This document shows positions 1-7,071 of a stretch of 16,473 bases of DNA, one piece after another. The notes below the pieces were generated by a model, which worked only from the letters and a program-made list of their open reading frames with translations, made no database searches and was not told where the DNA came from. Position 1 is the first letter of the stretch; every line of letters starts with the position of its first letter. Made by a program: the position numbers and the translations under genes. The DNA lies in NCBI GenBank assembly GCA_910587375.1, contig CAJULR010000047.1:1-16473 (forward strand), in the 5' to 3' direction. This DNA is from Candidatus Gastranaerophilales bacterium (lineage in GTDB: Bacteria; Cyanobacteriota; Vampirovibrionia; Gastranaerophilales; Gastranaerophilaceae).

Positions 1-28
1 GTATAAAATTATACTAATAATATAAAAA

Positions 29-57
29 TTGCACAACTATTAACAAGTTCCTAAAAT
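29..57 (+). promoter_or_regulatory. Candidate sigma70 promoter of the marR gene
   Basis: A -35 element TTGCAC (29-34) and a -10 element TAAAAT (52-57) are separated by 17 nt. The predicted transcription start is near 64, which gives an untranslated leader of about 46 nt before the ATG at 110. The hexamers and spacing are read directly, but promoter activity is inferred. Confidence 0.5.
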
Positions 58-61
58 AAAA

Positions 62-98
62 ATTTTGTACTAATATAAAAAATAATTGTTTACAAAAT
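62..98. promoter_or_regulatory. Inverted repeat, candidate MarR operator
   Basis: The arms ATTTTGTA (62-69) and TACAAAAT (91-98) are perfect 8-bp inverted repeats with 21 nt between them. They cover the predicted transcription start and reach the Shine-Dalgarno of the marR gene. The right arm also sits in a smaller palindrome, TTGTTTACAA (86-95). MarR proteins commonly autorepress by binding such sites, but the 21-nt spacing is long for a single dimer. Confidence 0.35.
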
Positions 99-109
99 GA
101 GGCTTGAAT

Positions 110-562
110 ATGAATGAAGATTTATACATTGCTATAACAAACACTGCACAGCTTTTAAAATCTTGTAGTACTCAGTTGTTTAAAAATAGTGTCGATTCAA
201 ACCTTACCCCGCAAGAGTTTCGTGTGCTAAAAACTTTAATTGAAAATAATGAAGAGTTTTCACAGCATAATATATCTTCCATTCTTTTGATGACAAAAGC
301 ACATGTGGGCTTTATTTTGACTTCACTGGAAGAAAAGGGTTATATCCAAAGATTTAATAATAAGAAAAACGGAAAATTTGTAAAATTCTCAACTGCAACA
401 GAAAATGGAATAAGTGAATATAAAAATGTTTGCACCCAATTAACAGAGCTCAGAAAGGTTATTGAAAAAGGTATACCTCCAAAAAGAAGGGAATTATTGA
501 TTAGGGATTTAAATAAAATTCAAGTAAATTTCCAAAAACACCATTTCAAGCGTATTAAATAA
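110..562 (+). CDS. MarR-family transcriptional regulator
   Basis: A 150-residue DNA-binding repressor or activator of the MarR winged-helix family, which usually responds to small phenolic or oxidant ligands. Residues 32-45 (LTPQEFRVLKTL) form the helix before the wHTH, 54-76 contain the recognition region (ISSILLMTKAHVGFIL), and 80-96 with KNGKFVKFSTATENG form the wing. Terminal helices (5-27 and 105-145) fit the family's dimerisation region, and the length is typical. I chose ATG 110 because GAGG (99-102) lies 7 nt upstream. A TTG at 104 would leave only 1 nt. The next gene, converging from the other strand, is a decayed dehydrogenase that may once have been its target. The ligand cannot be told from the sequence. 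Confidence 0.85.
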   Translation: MNEDLYIAITNTAQLLKSCSTQLFKNSVDSNLTPQEFRVLKTLIENNEEFSQHNISSILLMTKAHVGFILTSLEEKGYIQRFNNKKNGKFVKFSTATENGISEYKNVCTQLTELRKVIEKGIPPKRRELLIRDLNKIQVNFQKHHFKRIK

Positions 563-576
563 TCATTTTAGAAAAT

Positions 577-817
577 TTATACTAAACTACAACCGCCATC
601 AAGCGCCATAATCTCGCCTGTAATAAATCCGGCACTATCGTGGCATAAATATAATACAGCACTTGCAATTTCATCGGGTGTTGCAATTCTTTTTAAGGGA
701 ATTCCGTTAATAACGTTTTTCATATGCTCAGGATAATCTTTTATTGCCTGCTGAACCATTGGAGTATCCTGTTGTTCCGGGGCAAATTGCATTCACCCTT
801 ATTTTATATTTTGCTCC
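577..817 (-). pseudogene. Remnant of a short-chain dehydrogenase/reductase (C-terminal part)
   Basis: Only the last third of a classical SDR is left. The minus strand reads GAKYKIRVNAICPG followed by a one-base frame change, then DTPMV and a 60-residue tail ending ITGEIMALDGGCSLV and a TAA at 577-579. The IRVNAICPG and TPxV blocks, the PLKRIATPDEIASAVLYLCHDSAGFITG block and the final DGG match the conserved C-terminal part of FabG-like NAD(P)H oxidoreductases. The Rossmann glycine motif and the catalytic Ser-Tyr-Lys are absent. Sequence upstream of about 817 on this strand no longer resembles an SDR. The frameshift lies in the ACAACAGGAT stretch near 775. It cannot be an active enzyme. Its stop faces the marR stop 14 bp away. 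Confidence 0.75.
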
Positions 818-949
818 TTTTTTATCATCCAAAAAACAAAAAATATTTTCTACATATATCAAGAATTATTAAGTAAAATTTATCGTTAATATACGGTGTT
901 TAATTATTTAAATTTCATTGAAAATTACTTTTAAATAAGGGGTTACTCA

Positions 950-1297
950 ATGGATAATCTTGGCAATAAAATACGTAAAATGAGGAAAATGCGCGGTTTT
1001 ACGCAAGAACAGCTTGCTGAATTAATTGGAATTGACAATAAACATTTATCAAGAATTGAAATTGGCAAGCATATGCCCACTTATTCTGTTCTAAGAAGGC
1101 TTGCCGGAGTTTTGGAATTTGACATTTATGGAATTGAAGAATTAAAAGTTGAAGAAAAAATGCCTGATAAATTATTTTTAAAATCTTTAAAAATTCTAAA
1201 TTCCGCAAAAACTCAGGAAGAGAAGAAATATTTCCTAGAAGCCCTGCAACATGCTCAAAAAGGGTTAAAGTTAAATATATCACCTGATAAAAAATAA
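950..1297 (+). CDS. Small XRE-family HTH regulator
   Basis: A 115-residue Cro/CI-type DNA-binding protein. Residues 4-63 form the five-helix HTH_3 domain, with GFTQEQLAELIGI (16-28) as helices 2-3 and DNKHLSRIEIGKHMPT (29-44) as the recognition helix and the usual IE-G-K-P turn. The remaining 50 residues are charged and probably helical (75-105), a possible dimerisation tail. No toxin, peptidase or ligand domain is fused. The start is supported by AAGGGG (937-942), 7 nt before the ATG. It lies 131 bp upstream of the effector-like operon and on the same strand, so it is a candidate regulator of that operon, though nothing in the sequence proves this. No antitoxin partner is visible. Confidence 0.85.
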   Translation: MDNLGNKIRKMRKMRGFTQEQLAELIGIDNKHLSRIEIGKHMPTYSVLRRLAGVLEFDIYGIEELKVEEKMPDKLFLKSLKILNSAKTQEEKKYFLEALQHAQKGLKLNISPDKK

Positions 1298-1381
1298 ATT
1301 TAATGAGTTTTTAATTTTTTTACAATTTTTTCCTTGCACATTTTTGAGTGATGGCAATTTTTTTGCTGTTATTGTTTTATA

Positions 1382-1391
1382 TGTGTACACA
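1382..1391. promoter_or_regulatory. Palindrome upstream of the effector-like operon
   Basis: TGTGTACACA is a perfect 10-bp palindrome, 37 bp before the first gene of the four-gene cluster. It overlaps the area where a weak promoter could lie (TTGCTG 1363-1368 or TTGAGT 1344-1349, with poor -10 elements). Ten bases can occur by chance, so the regulatory role is speculative. Confidence 0.2.
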
Positions 1392-1428
1392 GTGTGAGAA
1401 AGTTTGTACTGAAAGTTTGGTGTAATCT

Positions 1429-3426
1429 ATGGAAACAGTGAATTTAAGCTCTTTGAACAAAACTTATTTGTCAGATGGGGCTCCCGCGGGCATAGTTAAT
1501 TCTAATCCAATTTCCTCTCTGTCTGAGGTGTCTGCCCCTTTATCCGTTTCTGAAAATATTCCTGTAAAAGATGGTAACAAAAAGATAAAACTTGCTCTTG
1601 CGGGTTTGGCCGCAATTGGTACCGCAATCGCCGCCGGTGTTTTGATTTCAAAAGGAAAGGCGTTAAAGCTTTCTGATGTTTCCTTTTTTGGCGGTTCTGT
1701 CCTTGGAAAAGGCGGAACACCTTTTAGCGGCACCATAAAAGATAAACTGCCAAACGGCGACAGCATAAAACTTAAATATAAAAATGGCATTTTGACAGGT
1801 TCCGAAAGAAAAGGGAGTGTAAATTTTGTTAAGACCTTTGAAAATTCAGATGGTAACAAAATTGTTACAATAAAGACGCAAGAAGGCACCAGAATTTCAA
1901 ATATTACAGAGCTTGCATCTAGTGGAAAGGCAAAATATAAAGCCAAACTAGAAGCGGAAGCCGCACAAAGAGCTCTTGAAGCCCAGCAGAAAGCGCAAGC
2001 GGAAGCACAAAAGGCGCAGGAAGCCCTAAAAGCACAACAAGAACGAGCCAAAATATTGGCAGAAGCCCAAAGAAGAGCTGCCGCACAAAAAGCGTTTGAA
2101 CAAAAAGCAAGTGCAGCCCAGGAAGTTTATAATAAGCCTTTTGAGGCTGGCTTGTCATATAAATCCGCTAAAGATTCTGCAAACTTTTTTATAGAAAAAG
2201 AACAGAAGGAAATATTGGCAGAAGCGCAAAGAAGAACTGCTGCTGAGGCGGCCTTCGAACAGAAGGCAGAAGCTTCCCAGGCGCTTTATAATAAACCCTT
2301 TGAAGATGGCTTATCGCATATATCTGCAAGAAAATCCGCAGGGGCTATGTTTGGCGGCCCGGAAACCAAAAGGAGTGTGAAAAACGCAATTTTTGACGAT
2401 AAGGGCGTGCATATCAAAAATGTTACCGCAATGACAAACGGCACAAAAACAGAAGAATTTCTCGATGAGGCTGGCAATATAACTAAAAGAGTAACGAAAT
2501 ATCCAGACGGCAGAGAATATACAACAACATTCCCGGATGGCGCAAAAGTTGTTACTTTTGAGGACGCTTTTTCAGACGGCTACAAGGTTTATGTTGAAGA
2601 AAACGGAAAATTAAAGCTTGTAAGAAGAGAAATCTACAAAGACAATGGAGGCCTCTCGGACGATGTATATCATAAGAGCGTTGAATATTTGGAAGATGGC
2701 ATTTCAAAAACTACAGTTAAAGATGGTTACAAAGAAACCGTAACTTTTAGGGATAAAAAAGGCAATATTGTCGATATGAAAGAACACGGTGCCAAAAAAG
2801 GTCCTTTTGACGGGTCAGACGACTTTGACGGGGGCTTTGGGCCGGATGATATCGGGCCTTTGGATGAGGGCGCTGAAGCTATATATGAACGTTGGTATAT
2901 TCACTACGCGAAGCTTTGCAAAAAATTTGGCATTCCAATGAGGCCTTGCGGGGTTGAAGGCGGCGCCGGCTCTCATTATTTTGAACTTTTAAAAATGGAA
3001 GAAGGACCAAAAGAGTATGAAAAATATTTGGAGCTTGAAAGATTTCGTGCAGGTTACGATGAAAAAGCGCGTCTTATGATGTTTTTAAGAGAATTTGGCA
3101 ATGCCGATGCTTTTAAAGAACTTGGTTTTACTAAAAAAGATATTAAAACTTTAATGCAAATGGACACAGCTTCCCTGGGAGAATTGCTTGGGGCCATGAA
3201 AGAGTTTAACTTGAGCGCAAAAGAAGTTATGGCAAGCCTTACAACTATGCTTGAAGAACAAAAAGCCTATGGTTATCAGGATTTTTCCACTGCGGTGAGC
3301 GGCGTTATAAATCAATATGCAAAAAGGCACGCGCCGCAATGGCTACATGTCGGCACAAGCGCACAGGCATATCGTCCAGTTTATGAAGACGCCTATGAAG
3401 CGGCGGAAAATTTCTTACGTGCTTAA
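1429..3426 (+). CDS. Large membrane-anchored effector-like protein with coiled coil and YD/MORN-like repeats
   Basis: I do not recognise the family of this 665-residue protein. Residues 1-50 are polar and Ser/Val-rich, and 53-74 (KLALAGLAAIGTAIAAG and following) form one membrane segment. Residues 85-160 are Gly-rich and beta-like, with GGTPFSGTI (96-103) and LPNGDSIKLKYKNGILTGS (107-125). This module is shared with the next gene. Residues 165-290 are an Ala/Glu/Gln/Lys coiled coil containing a 53-residue duplication (209-261 and 262-304). Residues 320-455 carry degenerate YD/MORN-like strands (EAGNITKRVTKYPDG, TTTFPDGAKV). An acidic Gly/Asp linker (458-480) leads to a helical C-terminal domain (483-665) of unknown function. 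No clear Shine-Dalgarno precedes the ATG. It is the first gene of a cluster, and only 18 bp separate it from the ADP-ribosyltransferase-like gene. An exported or surface role is inferred. Confidence 0.7.
   Translation: METVNLSSLNKTYLSDGAPAGIVNSNPISSLSEVSAPLSVSENIPVKDGNKKIKLALAGLAAIGTAIAAGVLISKGKALKLSDVSFFGGSVLGKGGTPFSGTIKDKLPNGDSIKLKYKNGILTGSERKGSVNFVKTFENSDGNKIVTIKTQEGTRISNITELASSGKAKYKAKLEAEAAQRALEAQQKAQAEAQKAQEALKAQQERAKILAEAQRRAAAQKAFEQKASAAQEVYNKPFEAGLSYKSAKDSANFFIEKEQKEILAEAQRRTAAEAAFEQKAEASQALYNKPFEDGLSHISARKSAGAMFGGPETKRSVKNAIFDDKGVHIKNVTAMTNGTKTEEFLDEAGNITKRVTKYPDGREYTTTFPDGAKVVTFEDAFSDGYKVYVEENGKLKLVRREIYKDNGGLSDDVYHKSVEYLEDGISKTTVKDGYKETVTFRDKKGNIVDMKEHGAKKGPFDGSDDFDGGFGPDDIGPLDEGAEAIYERWYIHYAKLCKKFGIPMRPCGVEGGAGSHYFELLKMEEGPKEYEKYLELERFRAGYDEKARLMMFLREFGNADAFKELGFTKKDIKTLMQMDTASLGELLGAMKEFNLSAKEVMASLTTMLEEQKAYGYQDFSTAVSGVINQYAKRHAPQWLHVGTSAQAYRPVYEDAYEAAENFLRA
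2053..2340 (+). repeat. Tandem duplication encoding 53-residue coiled-coil units
   Basis: Two in-frame copies start with ATATTGGCAGAAGC at 2053 and 2212, a period of 159 bp (53 codons). Each encodes ILAEAQRR, then an Ala/Glu stretch with FEQKA, then YNKPFE-GLS and a Ser/Ala/Lys tail. The copies differ at many third positions, so the duplication is not recent. The second copy decays near 2340. Confidence 0.75.
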
Positions 3427-3444
3427 GAGTATAAAGGTTAAGAA

Positions 3445-4566
3445 ATGATAAGCAAAGTTAACAAAATTGATAATAGCATGCAAACTGCATTCAAGGCAGG
3501 GGCGAAGAAAGAGTCTGCCATAAAAAATGCAGAGTTAAAAACCAAGGTGAGAAAATTTCTTCCATATGCCTTAGCTGGCCTTTCCGTGCTTGGTGTTGCG
3601 GCGATAGCGCTTTCTTCAAAGAAAAAGGTTTCGCTTGAACCTGTTAAAGATACTTTGAATAAGGCGGCTGCAAGCTTTAAGGGAGGGCTTGCATATGATG
3701 AGAAGGGTGGTTTGTATACAGGAAGCTTGATTAAGACAAATCCTTTGGGTGAAAAATTCAGTATTGAAATAAAAGATGGCGTAATTCAACAATCAACAAA
3801 AACAACGCCTGACGGGGAAATTGCCTTTGTGAAAAAGTATTCAACGGATGAATATCAAAACAAGGTGACAGATATTTTTATTCCAAAAGAAGACGGTGAA
3901 CTTGGACAGGCAAAAAGAATTTTAACAAGCAAGGATAAAATTGCAATTTTCAGGGGCGAAAACGAGGTGGAGCAATTTTGGTATAAAACGCCTGATGGTT
4001 TTAAGCGGGTGGATGAATTTATAGACAAAAGCGACATTGAATGTCCAATGAGCCCGGAAGGGTACTATGAATACAACGGCATTCAAATTAACGCGTTTTT
4101 AAGGGATGGGGAATTTAGACACCCTGATATAAGAATGGATAAAATTCATTATGAGATTTTGGATGACCCCACATGTCCTGAATATGCAAAAGAAGATATA
4201 AGGCAAATAATGAAAGATAACAGGTTTATTTTATCTGCTATTGATGATTTAGATATTGAAACCCAAACGTCAGTTACAGACGCGCCGATGACTGTTTTTA
4301 GAAATGCGCCAAAGCGGTGGGTTAAAAGTGCGCAGGATGGCATATTAACAGAAAGAGCTTTTTGTTCAACTTCAACTGTTAAGGGTGCTTCAATGGAAGG
4401 GCTGTATGTCGGAAAGGACGCAAAAGACGGTGTAACCTATACTATACATCTTCCAAAAGGAACAAAATTTCTTGATAGAACATATACAAACGAAAAGGAA
4501 ATGCTTCTTCCAAGGGACGCGCGTTTTAGGGTAATTAACGATACAGAGCTTGAGTATATTTTATAA
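3445..4566 (+). CDS. Putative membrane-anchored mono-ADP-ribosyltransferase (R-S-E type)
   Basis: A 373-residue protein with a predicted toxin-type catalytic end. Residues 38-57 (FLPYALAGLSVLGVAAIALS) form one membrane segment. Residues 80-145 repeat the Gly-rich module of the previous gene (GGLYTGSLIKTNPLGEKFSIEIKDGVI). Residues 235-373 fit the ADP-ribosyltransferase exoenzyme fold, which transfers ADP-ribose from NAD+ to a protein. They show an Arg on the first strand (TVFRNAP, R286), the STS motif (AFCSTST, S308-T309-S310) and an ExE motif (TNEKEMLLPRDARFRV, E350 and E352). ExE rather than QxE usually goes with arginine as acceptor. The order and spacing match clostridial C2/C3-like and VIP2-type enzymes. 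The start is supported by AAGG (3434-3437), 7 nt before the ATG. The target is unknown, and an immunity partner is not proven. Confidence 0.78.
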   Translation: MISKVNKIDNSMQTAFKAGAKKESAIKNAELKTKVRKFLPYALAGLSVLGVAAIALSSKKKVSLEPVKDTLNKAAASFKGGLAYDEKGGLYTGSLIKTNPLGEKFSIEIKDGVIQQSTKTTPDGEIAFVKKYSTDEYQNKVTDIFIPKEDGELGQAKRILTSKDKIAIFRGENEVEQFWYKTPDGFKRVDEFIDKSDIECPMSPEGYYEYNGIQINAFLRDGEFRHPDIRMDKIHYEILDDPTCPEYAKEDIRQIMKDNRFILSAIDDLDIETQTSVTDAPMTVFRNAPKRWVKSAQDGILTERAFCSTSTVKGASMEGLYVGKDAKDGVTYTIHLPKGTKFLDRTYTNEKEMLLPRDARFRVINDTELEYIL

Positions 4567-4583
4567 ACACTAAGGAGTAAAAA

Positions 4584-5441
4584 ATGAAGTTATCCCCGGT
4601 TTATTTGCATTCTGCGAAATTTAAAACAAATTCTTATAATAAAAATGTAACTTTTGGGGCGAAGGCGCCGGGTGAGGATAAGGGCCCGGTTGAAGAGCCA
4701 AAGGAGCCACAGTTTATTGTTGATTGCTCCAGATTTTACCAAAGCCCTATGATAACTTTAAGAAATCAGCTTTTAAAAGATGGTTTTACGCTTGAAGATA
4801 TGACCGGCTGGTATGTTCCGGATGATAAGGCGGTTCCTGACAAAATTGATTCCCAAAAATCAAAAGAAGACATCGAAGCGATGATTAAAATTTACGCTTT
4901 AATGAAAGAAAAATATGCAGATGATGATGTTATGAAAAACTGTCAGGGGTGTGATGAAATTGTTTCAGCGCTTGAAGAAGTTTTTGGTTTTAGATCAGAA
5001 CCGTATGATGGGTTTAACGAATTTAAAAGCGAAGTAATGGCTACTTTAAGCTATGTAAACCGCCACAATGCACCTGTTGTTGAAATGTTATTGGACGATG
5101 AAGATTTTCTAAACAGTGAAATAAACGCTGCAATTTGGGGAATGAGAACCGAAGAAGATGTTAAATATGGTTTAGAAGCTTATAACTACGCAAAAAGCAA
5201 AGGCGTTTATAAGGAATTCAGCTTTCCCTTGGCGGTTTGTATGTCTGAAGCGAATGAAAAAAATATGCCGTTAATTAAAAAAGCAATTGGGGAAGAAAAC
5301 TTTTTAACAGAAAATGAAAATTTTGTGCTTAGATATTTTGATAAGTTTCTAAGAATGGATAATGACCTAACAAGGCAATATCTTGAAGATGATTCTATGA
5401 CCCTTGCCGATGTTGAAGATTGGTTTACCGGGCAAAAATAA
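4584..5441 (+). CDS. Acidic unknown protein of the effector-like cluster
   Basis: This 285-residue protein has no recognisable family. The N-terminus (KFKTNSYNKNVTFGAKAPG, 12-30) carries an F-G tag like those of its neighbours, followed by an acidic Pro-rich linker (31-42). The rest is predicted to be mostly helical and rich in Asp/Glu. A single CxxC pair (C120, C123 in NCQGCDE) is present. A weak internal repeat links LLKDGFTLEDMTGWY (63-77) to YLEDDSMTLADVEDWF (266-281). No membrane segment or signal peptide is visible. The start is certain: AAGGAG (4572-4577) lies 6 nt before the ATG, and the preceding stop is 17 bp away. Its position next to an ADP-ribosyltransferase-like gene makes an immunity protein, chaperone or second effector possible. 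The tag favours an effector. Confidence 0.75.
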   Translation: MKLSPVYLHSAKFKTNSYNKNVTFGAKAPGEDKGPVEEPKEPQFIVDCSRFYQSPMITLRNQLLKDGFTLEDMTGWYVPDDKAVPDKIDSQKSKEDIEAMIKIYALMKEKYADDDVMKNCQGCDEIVSALEEVFGFRSEPYDGFNEFKSEVMATLSYVNRHNAPVVEMLLDDEDFLNSEINAAIWGMRTEEDVKYGLEAYNYAKSKGVYKEFSFPLAVCMSEANEKNMPLIKKAIGEENFLTENENFVLRYFDKFLRMDNDLTRQYLEDDSMTLADVEDWFTGQK

Positions 5442-5467
5442 TATTTTTTACAAGCGTTTAGTATAAT

Positions 5468-7045
5468 ATGCGAATAGATTTTATAAAACACAATATTTTA
5501 ATCTCCACAAGGCCTGCAGGCAGCTTCAGTGTTGCTAAAAAAGAAGTTCAGGCAGACAGCGCTCCTCAAAATGTATTTATGAATGAGCTTTCTGTAATGC
5601 AAAATTACAACATGCCGTTTTTAGGAAAGACAACTGCAAGGCCTGTTTATGCAATTGATAGAGAAATGAAGGAAACCTGGTTTGCTTCTGCAAGCAGAGC
5701 GGGTGCCGCCTTGGGCGTTCCTACTCCAAGCATTTTAAAGTGCCTGGCAGAAGATGAAAGCAAAAGGGCGAAATACGCGGGCGATTATTGTTTTGTGCTT
5801 GCAAGTAATGTTGAAATGGTTAAGGAAGATGGCAGCATTGATATAGATAAAGAAAAAATCAGACAAATTTTTGAGACGGCTGAGGTTGCGCGTGTTGAAG
5901 GCGCAAATGTTAAAAAGCGCAGATTTTACGGAATGAACGGGGACCATTTGCCGGTATTGTTTTTGAGCTATTCTGAGGCCGAAAAAGCCACTTCTGCAAC
6001 GCGTCCAAATATTATTAGATGTTTAAAGGGTGATAGCAAAACGGCAGGAGGGTATATATTTTTCAATCCTGAAGAAATTGAAATTGTGGATAGTTCAGGC
6101 AAAGTGAATTATGACGAAGAAAAGCTTGACGCACTTATTAAAAGGGCGGATGAGTGTCTTGAAAATTCTTGTGTCGGTGAAAAATTGCCTCTATATGCTT
6201 TGTATATAGGTGATGAAGAGGACAAGAAAGATATAAGGTTTGATACAATTACAGAAGCAATAAATAAATTAAAAATTTCACATCAAAGCATTAGCGCCTG
6301 TCTGTCTGGCAACAGCGAATTTGCCGGCGATTATTGCTTTATTCGTGCAGCTGGCGTTGAAACAATTAAAGAAGACGGCAGCGTTGATGTGGACAATGAC
6401 AAAATTGCAGAATTAAAAAAGAAGGCAAAAATTGCAAGAGATGATAATACTTGCGCAAGAGGCAAAGCGGTTTTTGCACTTAAAATTGAAGATAATTCTC
6501 TTAGAAGATATGACACAAGCGCTGTTGCTGCACAAATGCTTACAATTTCGCCTGCAAATATTTCTACTTGCCTTGCCGGCAGAAAAAAATCAACAAACGG
6601 CTATATTTTTATTCCAGCCTATAAAATTGAGGTTAAAGATGAGAATGGCACTTTAAAGCCGGATGAAGAAAAATTAAAAACAGCACTAAAAGAACTGGAC
6701 GAGAGTGTTGCTGCTTACAAAGCCAAAAAAGCTGCAGAAAAACCAAAAGTTATAAAACCAAAAGTCAAAAAAGCTAAAGCTGACAAAGCCAATAAAGTTG
6801 AAAATGCTGATAAAGCTAAAACAAAAACAAAAAGAGCCAAAGACCCTACAAAATTGCAAAGAAAATATACGCAACTTGGCAGAATATATGGATACAAGTC
6901 AAATGGCGACACTGTTGAGTATAAAGATTTATTTACTGCAAGTAAAGAATTGGATACAGACCTTGAAACACTTTATAAGATTATTAAAAATAATTTAAAA
7001 GGGCCAAATGGGCTTGTGTTTGCCACTGACGCTGATTACAAATAA
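5468..7045 (+). CDS. Protein of five NUMOD1/IENR-like repeats with a Lys-rich linker
   Basis: A 525-residue protein built from about 80-90-residue repeats at 58-143, 151-232, 240-325, 333-415 and, after a Lys/Ala-rich linker (416-463), a shorter one at 470-525. Each full repeat reads roughly [FY]A[IL], a helix with A..L..S...I..CL.G, then AG[GD]Y[CI]F and an acidic EDGS.D.D stretch. The helical half resembles NUMOD1/IENR1 modules, small helix-turn-helix DNA-contact units normally attached to homing endonucleases. No GIY-YIG or HNH nuclease motif is present. The linker resembles histone-H1-like nucleic-acid-binding tails. The N-terminus has NMPFLG (48-53). It follows the preceding gene by 26 bp. 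The start is uncertain: no Shine-Dalgarno is visible, and TATAAT (5462-5467) directly abuts the ATG. DNA binding is inferred. Confidence 0.72.
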   Translation: MRIDFIKHNILISTRPAGSFSVAKKEVQADSAPQNVFMNELSVMQNYNMPFLGKTTARPVYAIDREMKETWFASASRAGAALGVPTPSILKCLAEDESKRAKYAGDYCFVLASNVEMVKEDGSIDIDKEKIRQIFETAEVARVEGANVKKRRFYGMNGDHLPVLFLSYSEAEKATSATRPNIIRCLKGDSKTAGGYIFFNPEEIEIVDSSGKVNYDEEKLDALIKRADECLENSCVGEKLPLYALYIGDEEDKKDIRFDTITEAINKLKISHQSISACLSGNSEFAGDYCFIRAAGVETIKEDGSVDVDNDKIAELKKKAKIARDDNTCARGKAVFALKIEDNSLRRYDTSAVAAQMLTISPANISTCLAGRKKSTNGYIFIPAYKIEVKDENGTLKPDEEKLKTALKELDESVAAYKAKKAAEKPKVIKPKVKKAKADKANKVENADKAKTKTKRAKDPTKLQRKYTQLGRIYGYKSNGDTVEYKDLFTASKELDTDLETLYKIIKNNLKGPNGLVFATDADYK

Positions 7046-7071
7046 TGGCCGAATGCTTGAAAGTTTGAAAC

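Noticed and set aside
1298..1340. AT-only hairpin with a T-run after the XRE gene as a terminator
   Set aside because: The stem has no stable G-C pairs. The T-runs reflect general AT-richness.
1464..2051. Long open frame on the minus strand opposite gene 1
   Set aside because: It is the antisense of an Ala/Lys-rich coding region, with Cys/Ala/Ser-rich low-complexity translation and no Shine-Dalgarno. The plus-strand gene explains it.
1429..3426. Calling gene 1 an RHS toxin
   Set aside because: The YD-like strands are few and degenerate, and the RHS core border motif is absent.
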